A stretch of DNA of 64,000 nt from JBIQKZ01 sp044464765. Lineage in GTDB: Bacteria; Pseudomonadota; Gammaproteobacteria; Burkholderiales; Burkholderiaceae_B. The notes under the pieces are model-generated. The model did no database searches. It had not been told where the DNA came from and saw only the letters and a list, made by a program, of their open reading frames with translations. The position numbers and the translations under genes are program-made. The stretch spans positions 239,940 to 303,939 of the forward strand of contig JBIQKZ010000001.1 in the NCBI GenBank assembly GCA_044464765.1, written 5' to 3'. Below are positions 25,217 through 34,131 of the stretch, in pieces; within the stretch, counting starts at the first letter, position 1, and every line of letters starts with the position of its first letter.

Positions 25217-25711
25217 TTACATAAGAAGTTGAATACTGCGGAAAGCCGCGTCGCAGTTGACCAGGTCGACCCGCTTTTGCTTGATGCGCAGCGCGCCGTC
25301 GACCGCCAGCAACTGCCAGGTGGACCAGCCGGCATACAAGATCTGCTGGTCAAGCCGGGTTTCTAGATAATGGAAGGCAACCCGTATAGCATACTGGCCC
25401 TGGGCCGGTTTGTGCCAGGGGTGGGAGGTTTCGATCTCGGGGCGAGCCAGCAAATGGTGGCTGCGGCTTTTGGGCTGCTGCGAAAACGTGCGCTGCCCGG
25501 CCAGGCGCTCCACCCGCACTTGCAGCAGCAGCTTGTCTTCGTACAGCAGCGAGGCGTGCAGGCGCGGGTCGTCCTGGTCGTGGGCCAGCGGCATCCAGTA
25601 GTAGCCGTCGTCGGTAAACAGGTTAAGCCATTCTTCAAAGCGCTGCTCATCCAGCATGCGCGCCTCGGCGTAGGCGAAATCGATCAGTTGCGCGTCGTCG
25701 ATGGGTTTCAT
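25217..25711 (-). CDS. Ring-hydroxylating oxygenase small (beta) subunit
   Basis: 164 residues from ATG 25711, which overlaps the alpha-subunit stop (ATGA); the longer reading from 25750 runs into alpha-subunit codons. The segments DEQRFEEWLNLFTDDGYYWMPL and HHLLARPEIE are typical of the NTF2-like beta subunit that stabilises alpha3beta3 Rieske oxygenases. It has no cofactors of its own. Confidence 0.88.
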   Translation of the reverse strand: MKPIDDAQLIDFAYAEARMLDEQRFEEWLNLFTDDGYYWMPLAHDQDDPRLHASLLYEDKLLLQVRVERLAGQRTFSQQPKSRSHHLLARPEIETSHPWHKPAQGQYAIRVAFHYLETRLDQQILYAGWSTWQLLAVDGALRIKQKRVDLVNCDAAFRSIQLLM

Positions 25712-27030
25712 GCCGACTCCTTCATGCTGGCTGTCATGTAGCGGGCCCACGCCTGGTATTGGTTACGCATTTGCCACTCGTTGGTGCCGTTGGTGGTTTC
25801 ATTCTTGCGGCCGGCTTCGCTGGGATCGTACAGTCGTGCCACGTTGACCCAATCGCGCCCCCGTGAATGAAGGCCATGCTGGCCGCGTTCGTAGACCTCG
25901 TGGTCATCGTGCCCCACCATGGAAGTGGGCGCATTGATCAGCCGGTTGTACATCAGTGTGCGTTCCAGCAACAAGTCGGGCGCGCCGACCAGCCGGAAGG
26001 TCCAGGATTCGACCAGTGTGCGGTTGGGCGCCAGGGGTTTGAAAATACGCAGCGTCTGTATGGGGCCTTTCACCATGATGTTGGGGAAATAGGTGGTGTT
26101 GTGCCGGACATCGCCAAGAATCTGGTGGGCGCGCTCTTCGCCATAGGTCTTGACCATGGATTCGACATAGCCCGGTACATCGGAGTAGGCGGCATGGATG
26201 GAATCGGAAACCCCTGTGTGGCCGTGGCCGTTCTCCCAGACGCGTATGCCCATGTTTTCGAAGAATTCATACGGTGAAATAAAGGGCGCGAACAATTGCA
26301 CCGCCATGGGCTTTTCGGTGCCTTCGGCCGCTTCCTGCCATACCCGCACCGCCGTGCCCGCCGAAGATTCGTGGGCCACCATGGGGTGGCAGGTGTCCGA
26401 CTGGTTATCCACCAGCATCTTCCAGTTGCAGTCGTGCATGTAGCGCAGCACGCCGCCGGCGACTTCCAGTTTGCCCTCTGGCGAGCGTTCGATCATGTTG
26501 TCCAGGGTGGTCAGCGATTGGCCGAAGAAATCCTCGAAGCTTTGACCTTCCGGATTGAGCCGGCAAAAAATGAAATCGCGATAATTGTGCACGTTCTGGA
26601 CGGCGGCCATCCCCAGGCTGGCTTCGCATTCGTCGAAGACCTGCGGATCGTAGCCACGCTTCAAAGGCAAGGCCAGGATCTCGCCGCTGAGCTTGAAGTT
26701 CCAGGCATGATAGGGGCAGCGCAGAAAGCGTCCCGCATTGCCGGAAAGCTCGGAGATAACCATCACGCCTTTGTGCGGGCAACGGTTATGCAGAACGTTG
26801 ATCGAGCCGTTTGTATCGCGGACCATGATGACGGGCTGGTCGCCTACTGTCGTCGTGTAGAAGTCACCTGGATTGGGAATCTGGCTGGCATGCCCGACAT
26901 ACACCCAGGTGTTGGCAAACAAGTGTTCCATTTCCAGGGCGAAGATTTCTTCGTCGATGAAAAGGTCTTTATGGACTTCGGTGGGGCGCACCAGCGCCTG
27001 CACTGCTTCCGGGTCATTGTGATAGCGCAT
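25708..27030 (-). CDS. Rieske ring-hydroxylating oxygenase large (alpha) subunit
   Basis: 440 residues. Rieske [2Fe-2S] ligands are Cys84, His86, Cys105 and His108 (CPH...CPYH). The mononuclear iron site is in NWKMLVDNQSDTCHPMVAH, with bridging Asp212 and ligands His215 and His220. The enzyme inserts oxygen into aromatic rings using electrons from a reductase. No ferredoxin or reductase gene is present in the operon, so an unlinked partner is needed. By operon context the substrate may be indole-3-acetate (product dioxindole-3-acetate or similar), which is inference. Confidence 0.9.
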   Translation of the reverse strand: MRYHNDPEAVQALVRPTEVHKDLFIDEEIFALEMEHLFANTWVYVGHASQIPNPGDFYTTTVGDQPVIMVRDTNGSINVLHNRCPHKGVMVISELSGNAGRFLRCPYHAWNFKLSGEILALPLKRGYDPQVFDECEASLGMAAVQNVHNYRDFIFCRLNPEGQSFEDFFGQSLTTLDNMIERSPEGKLEVAGGVLRYMHDCNWKMLVDNQSDTCHPMVAHESSAGTAVRVWQEAAEGTEKPMAVQLFAPFISPYEFFENMGIRVWENGHGHTGVSDSIHAAYSDVPGYVESMVKTYGEERAHQILGDVRHNTTYFPNIMVKGPIQTLRIFKPLAPNRTLVESWTFRLVGAPDLLLERTLMYNRLINAPTSMVGHDDHEVYERGQHGLHSRGRDWVNVARLYDPSEAGRKNETTNGTNEWQMRNQYQAWARYMTASMKESA

Positions 27031-27071
27031 CGTAATGCTCCGATAGTTCCGTTAGAGATTAAGCCGTCGGT

Positions 27072-28604
27072 TCAGGCCTTCAGCATGACATCCAGTTGCG
27101 AACCTTTGGCGTCGGCCAGCGCGGCATCACGCAAAAGCTTCAGGCGCGCTGCCGAGCCTGCCTGCCCACGCAACTGGCGGGCCGCTTGCAACAGACGGTG
27201 ATACTTGCTTTCGCCCCGTGCATGGGTATCGCTGTATCCCTTGACCAGGCGCCGGCAGTTGGCGATTTCCACCGCCAGGTCGTAGTCGACGGGGGCGGTT
27301 TCAGTGATCAGGTCGAGCCATTCGCGCAGGCTTTCCGCTTCGATCTTGTGGCGCAGGGTCGCACGTCGAAAGCGGCGCATGCCCGACAGGCTGTACAGCA
27401 TCAGGAAGCCGGTAAGCGTACCGCTTTTCAGGAAACGGCCCTTGCGGCAGAACCGTTCGATAATGCCGCTGATGCCCTTGGAGTTCAGGACCCAGCGGCC
27501 CAGAGGCGCCGGCATGGTGCCGCAGATCTCGTCCAGTTGCGGGTGCATGTATTCGGTGGTGTACAGCAACTGATCGTCTTTGGCGCCGACTTCGTTGCGC
27601 ACGCGCTCGAAGCGGGAACCCCGGGTTTTAAGGTCGGCCACCCGGATGACATCGTCGTAGGCCATGGCCACCGCCACATAGCGCGCCGCCGCGTTTGTCA
27701 GGGCCCAATCCTTGCCCACGCCGCCGAATTGCTGGTCGAGCGTGTGGATCGCTTTCATGTGGTCCAGATACTGTTTGGCGTAGGCCAGGTCCTGGAAATC
27801 GAGCGTGCGGCGCAAGCCGGCCACCAGCATGGGCTGAGTGGAAGCGGGGAAGGTGGCTTTAAGTTCGTCCAGCAAGGCGCGTACGCGGGGATGCGATGCC
27901 GTGTCGGGAACCGACTCGACCGGGCGGCTGGTGTCCACATGCAGGGGAGATTCGGGGGCGCCGGCTGCGGCGTCGAAACCCAGCGCGAATGCTTTCAGGC
28001 TGGCGTCCACGCCCACGCCGCCGCGGCGGATCGTGGCTTCGAATGCTTCGCGTGGAAACGGCAGGGCCGCACTACCGGCAATGGCGCCAAACAGACTGGC
28101 GCTGATCACGCTGCCCGCCTGGTCGGCCAGTTCCTGCAGATCGAAGCAAAAGAACTTCTTGGCGGCTTCCTTGCCGGCATCGATGACTTTGTTGGGGTCG
28201 GCGATGCCGTTGCCAGGCTGTTCTTTTTCGCCCACCGCATAGCTGCGGTGCGACGAGGAAATGAGCGTGGTGCGGTCGGGCGTGACGAGCCCGCGCTGGA
28301 TAGAGCGGCCGCCTTCCATGAGTTCGGCGGCCACGACCAGGTCGACGTCGCCGGGCGTGGGCATCATGGCCAGGGCAGGAGTACGGCCCGCCGCCGTCAC
28401 GGCGGCTTCGGGCAGCATTTCCACGTAGTAGATGGTTGCGCCCGTGCGCTGGGCAACGCCGGGCACGGACGTGGTCTGGGCCCACCAGTGCGATTCTTCG
28501 GCCATGTCGACGATCCAGTCCGCCAGGACGCCGCCGCCTTGGCCGCCCATGGCCAGAATGGCGATCTTGATGGGCGTGCCTGAGTGAAATTGTACGCTTG
28601 CCAT
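27072..28604 (-). CDS. iorB: Indolepyruvate ferredoxin oxidoreductase beta-type subunit (IorB-like, with extended C-terminus)
   Basis: 510 residues. The N-terminal 190 residues are the gamma-type domain of 2-oxoacid:ferredoxin oxidoreductases (IAILAMGGQGGGVLADWIVDMA, then QRTGATIYYVEML). The long C-terminal part matches the DUF6537-like extension of aerobic IorB homologues. It lies 9 bases from iorA. Together they should oxidatively decarboxylate an aryl 2-oxoacid to an acyl-CoA. In this operon the 2-oxoacid could be isatinate (2-aminophenylglyoxylate) instead of indolepyruvate. Confidence 0.85.
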   Translation of the reverse strand: MASVQFHSGTPIKIAILAMGGQGGGVLADWIVDMAEESHWWAQTTSVPGVAQRTGATIYYVEMLPEAAVTAAGRTPALAMMPTPGDVDLVVAAELMEGGRSIQRGLVTPDRTTLISSSHRSYAVGEKEQPGNGIADPNKVIDAGKEAAKKFFCFDLQELADQAGSVISASLFGAIAGSAALPFPREAFEATIRRGGVGVDASLKAFALGFDAAAGAPESPLHVDTSRPVESVPDTASHPRVRALLDELKATFPASTQPMLVAGLRRTLDFQDLAYAKQYLDHMKAIHTLDQQFGGVGKDWALTNAAARYVAVAMAYDDVIRVADLKTRGSRFERVRNEVGAKDDQLLYTTEYMHPQLDEICGTMPAPLGRWVLNSKGISGIIERFCRKGRFLKSGTLTGFLMLYSLSGMRRFRRATLRHKIEAESLREWLDLITETAPVDYDLAVEIANCRRLVKGYSDTHARGESKYHRLLQAARQLRGQAGSAARLKLLRDAALADAKGSQLDVMLKA

Positions 28605-28613
28605 AGAAGACTC

Positions 28614-30875
28614 TTAGAAGGAATAGTGATTAATGCGATTGCTGCGGCGGGCTTGCAGGAAACCAATGACACGCTTCTGGATCCTGGCCTTGAATAAATC
28701 CCATTGGCTGGGATTGTGAACCACGTCGGCCCGGTAGAACGACGGGCACAGCACGGCGGCGTGAGCAACTTCGCCGCAGTTGCCGCAGCCTACGCAGGTG
28801 TTGTCCACGTAAGCGATGGGATCTTCCTTCAGGGGGTCGCCGCTGTCTTTGATGGTAAGCGAGGGGCAACCCGACAGGCGAATGCAGGCGTGATCGCCGG
28901 TACAGACGTCGGGATCGACCCCGAAGCGTTCTTTCACCATCCGCTTGCCGTCCTTGACGGCCTTGCGAAACTGCGGCTTGACGCGCCGCTGCTTGTTCAG
29001 CATGCATTCCGACTGGGCAATGATGACCTTGGGGCCTGTTTCGCGGGTGGTCAGGGCTTCTTCGATGGTGGCCTGCACTTTGGTGACATCGTAGGTGCGG
29101 TCCAGCGTGCGCACCCACTTCACGCCCACACCCTTGACGGCGTTCTCAATGGGGTTGTTGGTTGAGCGCCGTTTGTTGGGCGCGCGCGAGGACAGAATGT
29201 CTTGGCCCCCTGTGGCGGCGGCATAGAAGTTGTCGATAATGATAATGACGCCGTCGTACTTGTTGAATACCGCATTGCCGACGCCCGAGGCCAGGCCGTT
29301 ATGCCAGAAGCCGCCATCGCCCATGATGGAAATGGAGCGTTTGGAGGACGGTACATTGAACGCCGCTGCGCTGGAGGCCCCCAGGCCGTAGCCCATGGTC
29401 GTCGCGCCCAGGTTGAAGGGCGGCAAGATGGAAAACAGATGGCAGCCGATGTCGCAGGCAATGTGGTGCTCGCCCAGTTTTTCCTGGGCCAGGCTTAACG
29501 CCGCGAACACGGGGCGCTCGGGGCAGCCCGTACAGAAACCCGCCGGACGCGGCGGCACCACCTTGGACAGCTCGGCGGCATGACGCTGGAACGTAAGCGG
29601 TTTTTCCACCGGCCGAACGGTGGGTTTGCGCACGGCCTGACTGACTTCCATGCCATTGCTGTTGTCGTTGCCCTGGGCGCCGGCTGCTGACCCGGGAGAG
29701 GCGCCATTGGACGCCTCGATGGCTGGTTCAATGACCGGCAGGGCCTCGGGTCGGTGCTTTGTCAGGAAGGCTTGCAGCCCGTCGCGAATGACCACCGTCG
29801 TGTATTCGCCCGCCAAGGGCAAGACATCTTTGCCGGACAAGGCCGTGTGCACACCGGCCTGTCGCAAGATGGTGCTGATGTTCTGTTCAATATAGTTGGG
29901 CTGGCCCTCTTCAAGCAGCAGCACCGCTTTCTTATCGCGGCAGAACTCGGTGACCTCGTCGTCGATGACGGGGTAGGTGACGTTCATGACATACAAGGGG
30001 ATGCGGCTATTGCCGAAATGATCGGCAAGACCAAGCAGTTGCAGGCCCCGGATCACGCCGTTGTACAAGCCGCCTTGCAGGACGATGCCAAGATCCTGGA
30101 TGTCGCCGTCGAAAAATTCGTTGAGCTTGTTTTCCTTGATGAAATTGACGGCGGCCGGCCAGCGGTTCTTGATTTTTTCCTGTTCGTGCAGGAAGGAGGC
30201 CGGCGGCAGCACGATGCGGCTGACGTCGCGACTGGGGTTGTCCAGCGCCTGGGCCAAGGTGAATTCAGGACGCTTGTTCTCTTTGGCGGTGAAGCGGCCG
30301 TGCACGTGGCAGCCGCGAATACGCAGTTGCAGGATGACCGGGGTATTGCTGGCTTCGGACAGCTGGAAACCGTGCTCCACCGCATCAACCATGCTTTCGA
30401 GGTTGGGGCGCGGATCAAGCAGCCAAATCTGGGATTTCATGGCAAAAGCGTGAGTACGCTCTTGCATGATGGATGAACCCTCGCCATAGTCTTCGCCCAC
30501 AATCACCAACGCGCCGCCGGTCACCCCCCCGGACGCCAGGTTGGCCAGGGCGTCGGACGCCACATTGGTGCCCACGGTGGATTTCCAGGTCACCGCGCCG
30601 CGTACGGGATACATGACCGAAGCCGCCAGGGTGGCGGCCGCCGTGGCTTCCGATGCACTGGCTTCGAAGTGCACGCCCAGCTCGTCGAGGATTTCCTGGG
30701 CGTCGGACAAGACGTCCATAAGATGGGAAATAGGCGAGCCCTGGTAGCCCGCCACATACGACACCCCCGATTGCAGCAGGCCTTTGGTAACGGCCAGAAT
30801 GCCTTCGCCCCGGAATTCCTCCCCGGCGCCGATGCGTAATTGCTGTACTTCTTTCTTGAATGAGCGTTCTGCCAT
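28614..30875 (-). CDS. iorA: Indolepyruvate ferredoxin oxidoreductase alpha subunit (IorA-like)
   Basis: 753 residues from ATG 30875 (GGAGAACACC upstream). The N-terminal pyrimidine domain contains GYQGSPISHLMDVL and EASASEATAAATLAA. The TPP motif is GDGGFWHNG...IIIDNFYAAATGG (about 545-585). Near the C-terminus are iron-sulfur cysteines in CTGDHACIRLSGCP and CVGCGNC...LCP, so two [4Fe-4S] clusters are plausible. It is the promoter-proximal gene of the catabolic operon. The electron acceptor is unknown; in aerobes these enzymes may pass electrons to ferredoxin or the quinone pool. Confidence 0.88.
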   Translation of the reverse strand: MAERSFKKEVQQLRIGAGEEFRGEGILAVTKGLLQSGVSYVAGYQGSPISHLMDVLSDAQEILDELGVHFEASASEATAAATLAASVMYPVRGAVTWKSTVGTNVASDALANLASGGVTGGALVIVGEDYGEGSSIMQERTHAFAMKSQIWLLDPRPNLESMVDAVEHGFQLSEASNTPVILQLRIRGCHVHGRFTAKENKRPEFTLAQALDNPSRDVSRIVLPPASFLHEQEKIKNRWPAAVNFIKENKLNEFFDGDIQDLGIVLQGGLYNGVIRGLQLLGLADHFGNSRIPLYVMNVTYPVIDDEVTEFCRDKKAVLLLEEGQPNYIEQNISTILRQAGVHTALSGKDVLPLAGEYTTVVIRDGLQAFLTKHRPEALPVIEPAIEASNGASPGSAAGAQGNDNSNGMEVSQAVRKPTVRPVEKPLTFQRHAAELSKVVPPRPAGFCTGCPERPVFAALSLAQEKLGEHHIACDIGCHLFSILPPFNLGATTMGYGLGASSAAAFNVPSSKRSISIMGDGGFWHNGLASGVGNAVFNKYDGVIIIIDNFYAAATGGQDILSSRAPNKRRSTNNPIENAVKGVGVKWVRTLDRTYDVTKVQATIEEALTTRETGPKVIIAQSECMLNKQRRVKPQFRKAVKDGKRMVKERFGVDPDVCTGDHACIRLSGCPSLTIKDSGDPLKEDPIAYVDNTCVGCGNCGEVAHAAVLCPSFYRADVVHNPSQWDLFKARIQKRVIGFLQARRSNRINHYSF

Positions 30876-31283
30876 GGTGTTCTCCTGCGCAGAGTAGAGC
30901 CGCGCGACTGCAAATGGGCCGGGCTGCGCTAAAGCCGGATAGGTAGCTAAAGGTTGTAGTTTCCTGTTTGGTTGACTTGCACACAACTAACCAAGCAAGA
31001 CACTAAAGGTAATTTAGGAGCGCCGGAACCCGAAGTCAATAAAAACATGAATATTCATATAATATTGGAAATGTACTGGATTGGACAGGTGCTTGAATAT
31101 CCGTGCAAACCATTAGTTGCCGGCGGGCTGTGCAGGGAAAGGAAATGATGTCGATGCCCACAAGATGCCGTGCGAAACAGCAGTCGCACCCTCGATTGAC
31201 GGGGGTGGGTACTTGGAATACAGTTTTCAGCTTCTGGATTTGCGCCGGAGCAAGCGCGCAATGGGTCTGGCAAGGGTGGTGGT
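30876..31283. promoter_or_regulatory. Divergent promoter region between iorA and marR
   Basis: This 408-base gene-free region should drive the catabolic operon leftward and marR rightward. It holds an imperfect inverted repeat at 30968-30994 (TTGGTT ... AACCAA, with an inner ACTTG-CACA-CAACT core) and a perfect 12-bp palindrome ATGAATATTCAT at 31047-31058, directly adjoining TATAAT (31058-31063). Both palindromes have the size expected of MarR operators. I see no open frame with a ribosome-binding site here. Confidence 0.5.
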
Positions 31284-31724
31284 ATGAGTAAAAGCGATGT
31301 GGAGTCCGTCCGGTTTGTCCACCGGTATTTGGCGTCGGTCATGGCCTTGGCCAGCCATCGGATTTCGCACGAGTTTCATAAGGAAGTCCGCAAGGCGGGG
31401 CTTACCGTAACTGAATGGCGTGTATTGGGCAGCCTGATCGAAGGCGAGGGTGAAACCGTGGGCGCGCTGGCCGAACTGGCCGTTACAAAACAGCCCACCC
31501 TAAGCAAAGTCCTGCCCAGGCTGGAAGCCCAGGGCCTTGTCACCTTGAAGACAGCGCTGGCCGACCGTCGCCAAACCTTGGTGAAAATCACCCCCAAAGG
31601 GTCGAAGCTGATCAGCGGCCTGTGCGACCGGGCGATCGCGCATCAGAACAGGATTCTTGAAAAACTGGATCCCGACCATGCCGACCGCCTCATCGATATG
31701 TTGCGCGCGATTATTCGACACTAG
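31284..31724 (+). CDS. MarR-family transcriptional regulator of the catabolic operon
   Basis: 146 residues with the MarR dimer and winged-helix layout: VTEWRVLGSLIEGEGETVGALAELAVTKQPTLSKVLPRLEAQGLVTLKTALADRRQTLVKITPKG, where the DRRQTLVKIT wing is diagnostic. It is transcribed divergently from the ten-gene operon, the usual place for a repressor released by the aromatic substrate or its CoA thioester. Regulation of auxin-degradation loci by MarR proteins is known from Burkholderiales. Its 3' end is 5 bases from the convergent flavoreductase gene. Confidence 0.85.
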   Translation: MSKSDVESVRFVHRYLASVMALASHRISHEFHKEVRKAGLTVTEWRVLGSLIEGEGETVGALAELAVTKQPTLSKVLPRLEAQGLVTLKTALADRRQTLVKITPKGSKLISGLCDRAIAHQNRILEKLDPDHADRLIDMLRAIIRH

Positions 31725-31729
31725 TGGCG

Positions 31730-33064
31730 CTAGTAAATGTCGCGCCGGTAGCCATCGCGCGCGACCAGTGCGGCATAGCCGTAGGGTCCTAGAATTTCCT
31801 GCAGGGCCTGGTCCACGTCCTGGGCCATGCCGTCCTTGCTGCCGCACACGTAAATGTCGGCGCCTTGCGCCACCCAGTCGCGCAGTTCCGCCGCCGCGTC
31901 GCGCAAGGCATGATGCACGTAGCGCTTTTCCGCTTGATCGCGCGAAAAAGCCAGATCCAGGCGGCGCAGCTTGCCCGCGCCGAGCCACGTCCGGATCTCG
32001 TCGCCGAAATGGAAGTCTCGCGCCTGCTGGCGTTCGCCAAAGATCAACCAATTCTGATCCCTGCCGTGTGCCACGCGCTGGCGCAACAGGGACCGCAAGC
32101 CGGCGATGCCCGTGCCGTTGCCAATGAAAATGGTGGGCCGTGGTTCGACGGGCGCGTGAAACAGCGGATTGGGACGGATCAGCAATGAAACCGTCGCGCC
32201 CGGGGTCAGGTCGCGCGTCAGCCAGCCACTGCCCAGGCCGAGCCGGCCGTGTGGATCCGTGTGTTGCCGGACTAAGAGCGTCAAGTGGCCTTCGGCGGGA
32301 ATGGAGGCAATGGAATAATCGCGGTGCTTGCCGGAATCGGCGATGAGTATCTGGGCGATGTCGCCGGCGTGCCAATCGGGCAACGGGCCTTCAGGCTGGA
32401 AGCGCAGTTCATGACACGGGCCGCCCAGGCTGTCCGGATTCACGTGGTGGTTCATTGTCAACCGCCAGGGCTCGTAATGGGGCTGGACGTTCAATTGGAT
32501 GCCAAACGTTTGGGCCAGCGCCGCGCTCCAGGCGTCGAGCGTGCGTTGCTCGCCCTGGTCGGTCAGCATGGTATCGAATAAGAAGTGCGCGCCTTGGCCT
32601 TTCAGCCATTCGCTCAGCGCCTGGCCAAAGCCGCAATAGTGACGATAGCTGCGGTCTCCCAGCGCAAGCACGGCAACATCAAGCGTGGCCAGACGCGTGG
32701 GGTCGGCGTCCAGAGCCATGACCGTTTCGTAAAAGCGCTGCGCCATGTCGGGAGGATCTCCTTCGCCATAGGTGCTCACGATGAACAGCGCGCTGCGGCT
32801 TCGCGCCAGATGCGCCAGGGTCAGATCGTGCATGGCGATCAACGCGGCCTGTTCGCCCAGAGCGTGCGCGGTGCGTTGGGCGATTTCCTGGGCCGTGCCT
32901 GTTTGGCTGGCGTACACGACGGCAATCTGCGCCTGGTCGTCATCCACGGTTTGGCCGCCTTGTGCTGCGCCCGATGCGCAGGCGGACTTGCGCATCATGG
33001 TGAACCAGGTCAGTGCCAGCCAGGCCAGGACAACAGCGGCGGCCACAAAAAGGTTAAGGGTCAT
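31730..33064 (-). CDS. Membrane-anchored flavodoxin-FNR reductase (sulfite reductase flavoprotein-like)
   Basis: 444 residues from ATG 33064; the upstream frame is a shadow. Residues 1-22 are a single transmembrane anchor. A flavodoxin domain follows (YASQTGTAQEIAQRTA FMN loop, STYGEGDPPD), then a ferredoxin-NADP reductase module (RDYSIASIP for FAD, GNGTGIAGLRSLL and VCGSKDGMAQDV for NADPH). The enzyme should move electrons from NADPH through FAD and FMN to the membrane. It is the last gene of the Fur-box-preceded cluster, so the likely recipient is the PepSY membrane protein and its periplasmic flavoprotein. It is probably not part of sulfite assimilation. Confidence 0.83.
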   Translation of the reverse strand: MTLNLFVAAAVVLAWLALTWFTMMRKSACASGAAQGGQTVDDDQAQIAVVYASQTGTAQEIAQRTAHALGEQAALIAMHDLTLAHLARSRSALFIVSTYGEGDPPDMAQRFYETVMALDADPTRLATLDVAVLALGDRSYRHYCGFGQALSEWLKGQGAHFLFDTMLTDQGEQRTLDAWSAALAQTFGIQLNVQPHYEPWRLTMNHHVNPDSLGGPCHELRFQPEGPLPDWHAGDIAQILIADSGKHRDYSIASIPAEGHLTLLVRQHTDPHGRLGLGSGWLTRDLTPGATVSLLIRPNPLFHAPVEPRPTIFIGNGTGIAGLRSLLRQRVAHGRDQNWLIFGERQQARDFHFGDEIRTWLGAGKLRRLDLAFSRDQAEKRYVHHALRDAAAELRDWVAQGADIYVCGSKDGMAQDVDQALQEILGPYGYAALVARDGYRRDIY

Positions 33065-33078
33065 GTGATTCAAATTAA

Positions 33079-34110
33079 TCAGGCGGGACGCGCGTCCATC
33101 GTCCAGGCTCCCTGGCCCAGCGCCAGGAAATCTGGGGTCCAGTCCAGGGAAATGTCGTTGGCAATGCGTTTCATGAAAACCGCCGCAATGCCATGAACAC
33201 GGGCATAGGCTGGGCCGCGTTCGGCGCCCATGCAAAGCAGAGCGGTGGCCCAGGCGTCCGCCTGCATGCAACTGGGGTGCAGGACGCTGACGGACGCCAG
33301 GTCGTCCGGCAACGGATGGCCGGTTTGTGCATCGATGGTGTGCGCGTAACGCCGCCCGTCCACGATAAAACAACGCCGATAATCGCCCGAGGTGGCAATG
33401 GCATGGTTAGTCAGCGAAACTGGAAGCGCCCCAAGGCGGCTGTCCGGGCTTTCGATGTTGACCGTCCAGGGCCGGCCCTGGGCGTTCAGGCCTTTTCCCT
33501 TCAATTCGCCGCCCAGTTCCGCCAGATAATGGTCGAAACCATGCTCGTCCAGGATGCGGGCGATTTCATCGACGCCATAACCTTTGGCAATGGCGGACAG
33601 GTCGAAGTGCAAGCCGCCGGGCTGCCAGACGCCCCGATGTTTCGGGTTCAACTGGGTTTTGGTCCATCCCGACAGCGCCAGGGCCCGGGCGATGGCGTTG
33701 GCATCGGGTGCGTCCAGGCGCGGGCCTTGTGGGCCGAAACCCCATAGCTTCACGAGCTCTCCCAAGGTGGGATCGTAGGCCCCGCCGCTGCTTCTCGCCG
33801 TGTCCAGGGCACAAGCCAGCACGGTGTACAGCGGCTCCGGCATCTGATACCAGCCGCGCTCGGCGCGATTCAGCTGGCTTAGCACGCTGTCTTCCTGCCA
33901 GTTGCTCATTTGATCGACAACCGTCGCCAAGGCCTGGGCGATGGCGTGCGACAAGGCGGCAAGGTTGTCCGGGCCGTCTGTTTTCGCGGCGCCGTTCCCC
34001 TTGGGCGCCTGAGCCTGCTCATACCCGCCGGTGGCGGGCAGGCGCACGCTCCAGGTGGTGCCCATGGACGTGCCGTCCAGCCGGGTGTAGGCGTCCTGCG
34101 GGGTTGGCAT
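33079..34110 (-). CDS. apbE: FAD:protein FMN transferase (ApbE)
   Basis: 343 residues. ApbE attaches FMN covalently to Ser/Thr in [ST]GA[ST] motifs of target proteins using FAD. Motifs include MGTTWSVRL, SNWQEDSVLSQLN, and the FDLSAIAKGYGVD segment for FAD/Mg. A proper substrate motif lies in the DUF2271 protein encoded in the same operon. The N-terminus shows no signal peptide or lipobox and an in-frame stop sits just upstream, so export is not evident although most ApbE proteins are periplasmic. The gene lies 14 bases upstream of the flavoreductase gene. Confidence 0.88.
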   Translation of the reverse strand: MPTPQDAYTRLDGTSMGTTWSVRLPATGGYEQAQAPKGNGAAKTDGPDNLAALSHAIAQALATVVDQMSNWQEDSVLSQLNRAERGWYQMPEPLYTVLACALDTARSSGGAYDPTLGELVKLWGFGPQGPRLDAPDANAIARALALSGWTKTQLNPKHRGVWQPGGLHFDLSAIAKGYGVDEIARILDEHGFDHYLAELGGELKGKGLNAQGRPWTVNIESPDSRLGALPVSLTNHAIATSGDYRRCFIVDGRRYAHTIDAQTGHPLPDDLASVSVLHPSCMQADAWATALLCMGAERGPAYARVHGIAAVFMKRIANDISLDWTPDFLALGQGAWTMDARPA

Positions 34111-34131
34111 GGCTAGTTTGGTTATAGCTGC

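Noticed and set aside
27096..28583. Long plus-strand open frame opposite iorB (495 codons)
   Set aside because: The composition (His/Gly/Gln/Ala-rich, no motifs) is typical of antisense frames in high-GC DNA, and iorB is well supported.
31730..33064. Sulfite reductase flavoprotein (CysJ) for sulfur assimilation
   Set aside because: It is membrane anchored and embedded in a PepSY/DUF2271/ApbE operon behind a Fur box, with no cysI or cys genes nearby.
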